Positions 21,446 to 23,844 of a DNA stretch of 23,844 bases are shown one piece after another. Position numbers and translations under genes: made by a program. Within the stretch, counting starts at the first letter, position 1, and every line of letters starts with the position of its first letter. The stretch spans positions 1-23,844 of the forward strand of contig FTLJ01000585.1 in NCBI GenBank assembly GCA_900155495.1, written 5' to 3'. Source of the DNA: Porogramme epimiltina (Eukaryota > Basidiomycota > Agaricomycetes > Polyporales > Polyporaceae). The notes beneath the pieces were generated by a model. The model ran no database searches and was not told where the DNA came from. It saw only the letters and a list, made by a program, of their open reading frames with translations.

Positions 21446-23844
21446 GGCGGAAAGATGATGGCCGGCGGAAGGATGTCGGGTGGGCGGGAGGGGGGCGGGG
21501 GGTCGTAAAGATTACATGGAGCGAAACGGCAACATTTATGACAGGTGGGTTGGGAGTGCTTGGCACGTGGACGGCAAGGAGGTGCGATCAGTGGATTGGC
21601 CTCATCAACAGTGCAACCGCATGCCAGGCACAGCGTGCGGTCCGCCCATGGCCGGCGACTGGGTGCAAGGTGCAAGGGGGCGTCCCAGGCGGCTGTAACC
21701 CTGTCCGTCTCCGTTCTTTCGGGCGGTGCCGTCCTCGTCCCCGCCATCGACTCGCCGCTGACAGCACGAAGGAGAGCCCCGCTGAGGGCCGCTGTCCACC
21801 ACGATCGACGGCGACGGCGGCAAGGCGTCACGCACCGCCCCCGCGGACGTCGTCCCCCCACCCGCTAGCGGTGGCGCGGCGCCATGCACGGCACGGGGCG
21901 GCTGCCCGCGACTCGCGAGCACGATTGGAAGAGCTCGAGTCCGAGCTGGGGCTGGGGCTGGGGCTAATTTCATCGGGGCCTGAAATGTCCTAGCTCCACC
22001 CTCCGATGATCTGTCCCCCCTCAAGGCGCCCCCGATGGATATTTGCGTTTTCTCCCCAAACCCTGCACCGTGCGAACGATTCGTCCTTTTCGCCAGTGAC
22101 GACCGCCTCTCTCCGCCCGCCACGCTCCCGTGCCCGCGTCCGGGGCTCGTCGTTCGGCCCTCCCCACCGCCCGGGCACGCCGCGCCCCGCCTCGCTGTCT
22201 CCCCGCCCGCCGCTGCCTGAGGCCTCTGCCACCGATACGGCCTCTTTCCCGCCACGCTCATAGTTACAACCTTTCTGGCACGGCGCCTCCCAGCGCGCGC
22301 GCGTCGTTCGTCGACATTGATCCCACACCCGCCCGCGAGAGCGCAATCACCTATCTGTCATGATTTCATCCCTCCCGGGCCTCCTTTCAGCACCCGCGCA
22401 ACTTTAATGCGTCCCAAGTTTGAGCACTTATCGCGAAACGCCAAACTGGCGCCCGCCCGCTGATATGCATTCCAGCCTCAGGGCAGCCTGACCCGACCCG
22501 TCTCGAGGCACGCGCCAGGTGCTCTCAGCTCGACGTCTGATTAGCCCGGTCGCACGCCGCCTGTTGCAAGTCGCTGGAGGACGACGGTCCGCGTCCAATC
22601 AGCCCCCGCCCCTTCCCGCCCTCCAATCAGGCTCGCCGCGGACGCCGAGTTTGACGGAACGCTGCGCGAAAATGGTCGGTGGCCACTCCTGGCACGGCCC
22701 CAAGCGCGTCCCAAGCGTTCTTGACCAATGGCCAGCACGCCACCCTCCCGCCCGCCCGTCGTCCGACGCGCACGACGCACGACGCGGACTCGGACCGTCG
22801 CCGCGCCCCAGGGGAGGCCGAGGCGAGGCGCACGCCGCACGTCGCCCGCCCTTCATCTCCGCCGTGCCACCAATTGAACAAGACGTCATCGCGCGAGCAC
22901 GCACAATTGCGCGCGCGGGGCATGTGGTGCGGCTCCTCTCTGCGCGTGCAGATCGTGCCCAGATTACCTCCCCGCCCGCTCGCGCGCGCCGCGCGGCCCA
23001 CACACCACACCGCAGGTGGGCCGTGACCCATCCATCCTTCCGTCCCCCTTCGCGCTATCGGGCCGTGGGCACACCGCAGAATTCGAAGGGGCGCGTACGC
23101 CCTGGGCCCAGAGCGTGCGTCCCGGTGACCTATGAGCGTGTGTTCTCCCATTTCCCCGAATTCGACGCAGCTGCCGCACATGGTGCGTGCGAGAGCCTGG
23201 CAGAAGGAAGCTGCCCATCAGGCGCACGCCCCCCAGGTCTGCTCTGCTCTCGCCAGGCACCGCGATTGGCGAGATTCAGGGGCGGGCGGGCGTGCTTCTC
23301 TGGACCCCTCGTGCACGCAATCAGGCAGTCGCGTTCGAACCCACCCACCGTCTTGTGCCCTTGCGTGCGCCCTGGAACCTTCCGCCGCTCAGGCTCGCAA
23401 GAGCTGCAGGTGAGAGCGTTACGGAAGGGGACGGCAATATTAATATTCGCGTCCTGCCCGGCCCTATCTCGCACGTTGAGTAACGTTGCCCAGCTGCCAG
23501 AAGGCTCGCCCCCCTCTTATGTCACGCACGCACCGGCAGCGTCGGCGCGCGGAGGAAAATCTGGCTCGACGTCATCCGCACGCCTCGCGTAAAGGACGTA
23601 AGTAAGGGTTGTAATGGACGCACCCACTGGCAACGGCACGACACGCCCACCCACACACAAAAAAATTCCGCCCCTGTGCGTGCCTGGCGCGACGCGTGCA
23701 GGCGCCGCCGCGGTCCCGCGCCAACTCAAACACTCGCCCTCCGCGCCCCCCTCCCCACCCCTCTCCGAGTTCCGCGCCCCCGAGGCCAGCAGGGTTCACA
23801 CCGCGTCCGCTGGCGCGCCTAGACCGCGTCCCCCCACCCGCCCC
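21446..23844. promoter_or_regulatory. Long GC-rich region without a supportable gene
   Basis: Nearly 2.4 kb upstream of the peptide gene. Several long open frames exist on both strands, but they overlap, mostly lack an ATG, and have the Arg/Pro/Gly/Ala composition expected of any frame in GC-rich DNA. The sequence holds a TATA-like CATAAATG (minus strand, near 21535) about 90 bp from the peptide gene ATG, a short GGGGCT triplication near 21945, and a CCAAT cluster from 22595. It may be promoter DNA for the peptide gene on one side and for a gene beyond 23844 on the other. Confidence 0.45.
22595..22874 (+). promoter_or_regulatory. Cluster of CCAAT boxes
   Basis: CCAAT occurs at 22595-22599, 22623-22627, 22725-22729 and 22870-22874 on the plus strand, the first two as CCAATCAG 28 bp apart; one ATTGG follows at 23265-23269. 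CCAAT is bound by the HAP/NF-Y complex in fungi. The orientation would suit a plus-strand gene to the right, outside the window; this is inference from motifs only. Confidence 0.4.

Noticed and set aside
21940..21966. GGGGCT triplication as a possible telomere-like or regulatory repeat
   Set aside because: Only about three imperfect units; too short to claim more than a chance minisatellite in GC-rich DNA.
21605..22261. Minus-strand frame of 218 codons upstream of the peptide gene
   Set aside because: Gly/Arg-rich composition and overlap with open frames on the opposite strand; no motif and no splice-supported extension.
22519..23592. Plus-strand open frame of 357 codons
   Set aside because: It begins at GTG, not ATG, lies in very GC-rich DNA where several frames on both strands are open at once, and has an Arg/Pro/Ala-biased composition with no family motif.

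Overview
The window reads as nuclear DNA of a filamentous basidiomycete, most likely an Agaricomycete. The genes are dense and cut by many short GT-AG introns of about 50-70 nt. Two genes belong to the seven-helix DUF6533 family, which is expanded in Agaricomycetes. Housekeeping genes (MCM3, a peroxisomal ABCD transporter, a PRELI/Ups protein) are interleaved with accessory genes. The exon structures given here were assembled by eye, by joining frames across consensus splice sites; none has transcript support.

Layout, left to right. A minus-strand Ups2/PRELI-like mitochondrial lipid-transfer gene (352-1100) faces away from a plus-strand membrane/coiled-coil gene of unknown function (2258-3917). 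A DUF6533 membrane protein (4483-6195) follows. From 2342 the DNA is duplicated in tandem: copy A is 2342-6440 and copy B is 6441-10069. Copy B holds a truncated, decayed coiled-coil pseudogene and a second, intact DUF6533 gene (8050-9768). Copy A ends in a fossil of the 3' end of the neighbouring ABC transporter gene, which fixes the duplication breakpoints. The intact 14-exon ABCD-type transporter (9992-12934, minus) diverges from a two-exon gene for a Ser/Arg/Pro-rich protein (13275-14213, plus). This converges on a secreted GH43 glycosidase (14344-16274, minus). MCM3 (16976-20256, minus) carries two MluI cell-cycle boxes just upstream of its start.

The most novel item is a small six-exon minus-strand gene at 20860-21445. 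It encodes a 105-residue secreted precursor with a signal peptide and three K-R-S-C-x(5-6)-C units, each placed directly after a Kex2-type KR site. All its introns are phase 0, and an 18-nt exon plus a 84-90-nt exon form a duplicated module. It looks like a Kex2-processed repetitive peptide precursor releasing small two-cysteine loop peptides; I do not recognise it as a named family.

The last 2.4 kb (21446-23844) is very GC-rich. I see no supportable gene there, but it has a cluster of CCAAT boxes, so it may be promoter territory for a gene beyond the window. Apart from the duplicated block, the genes look like independent transcription units and not like a pathway cluster.
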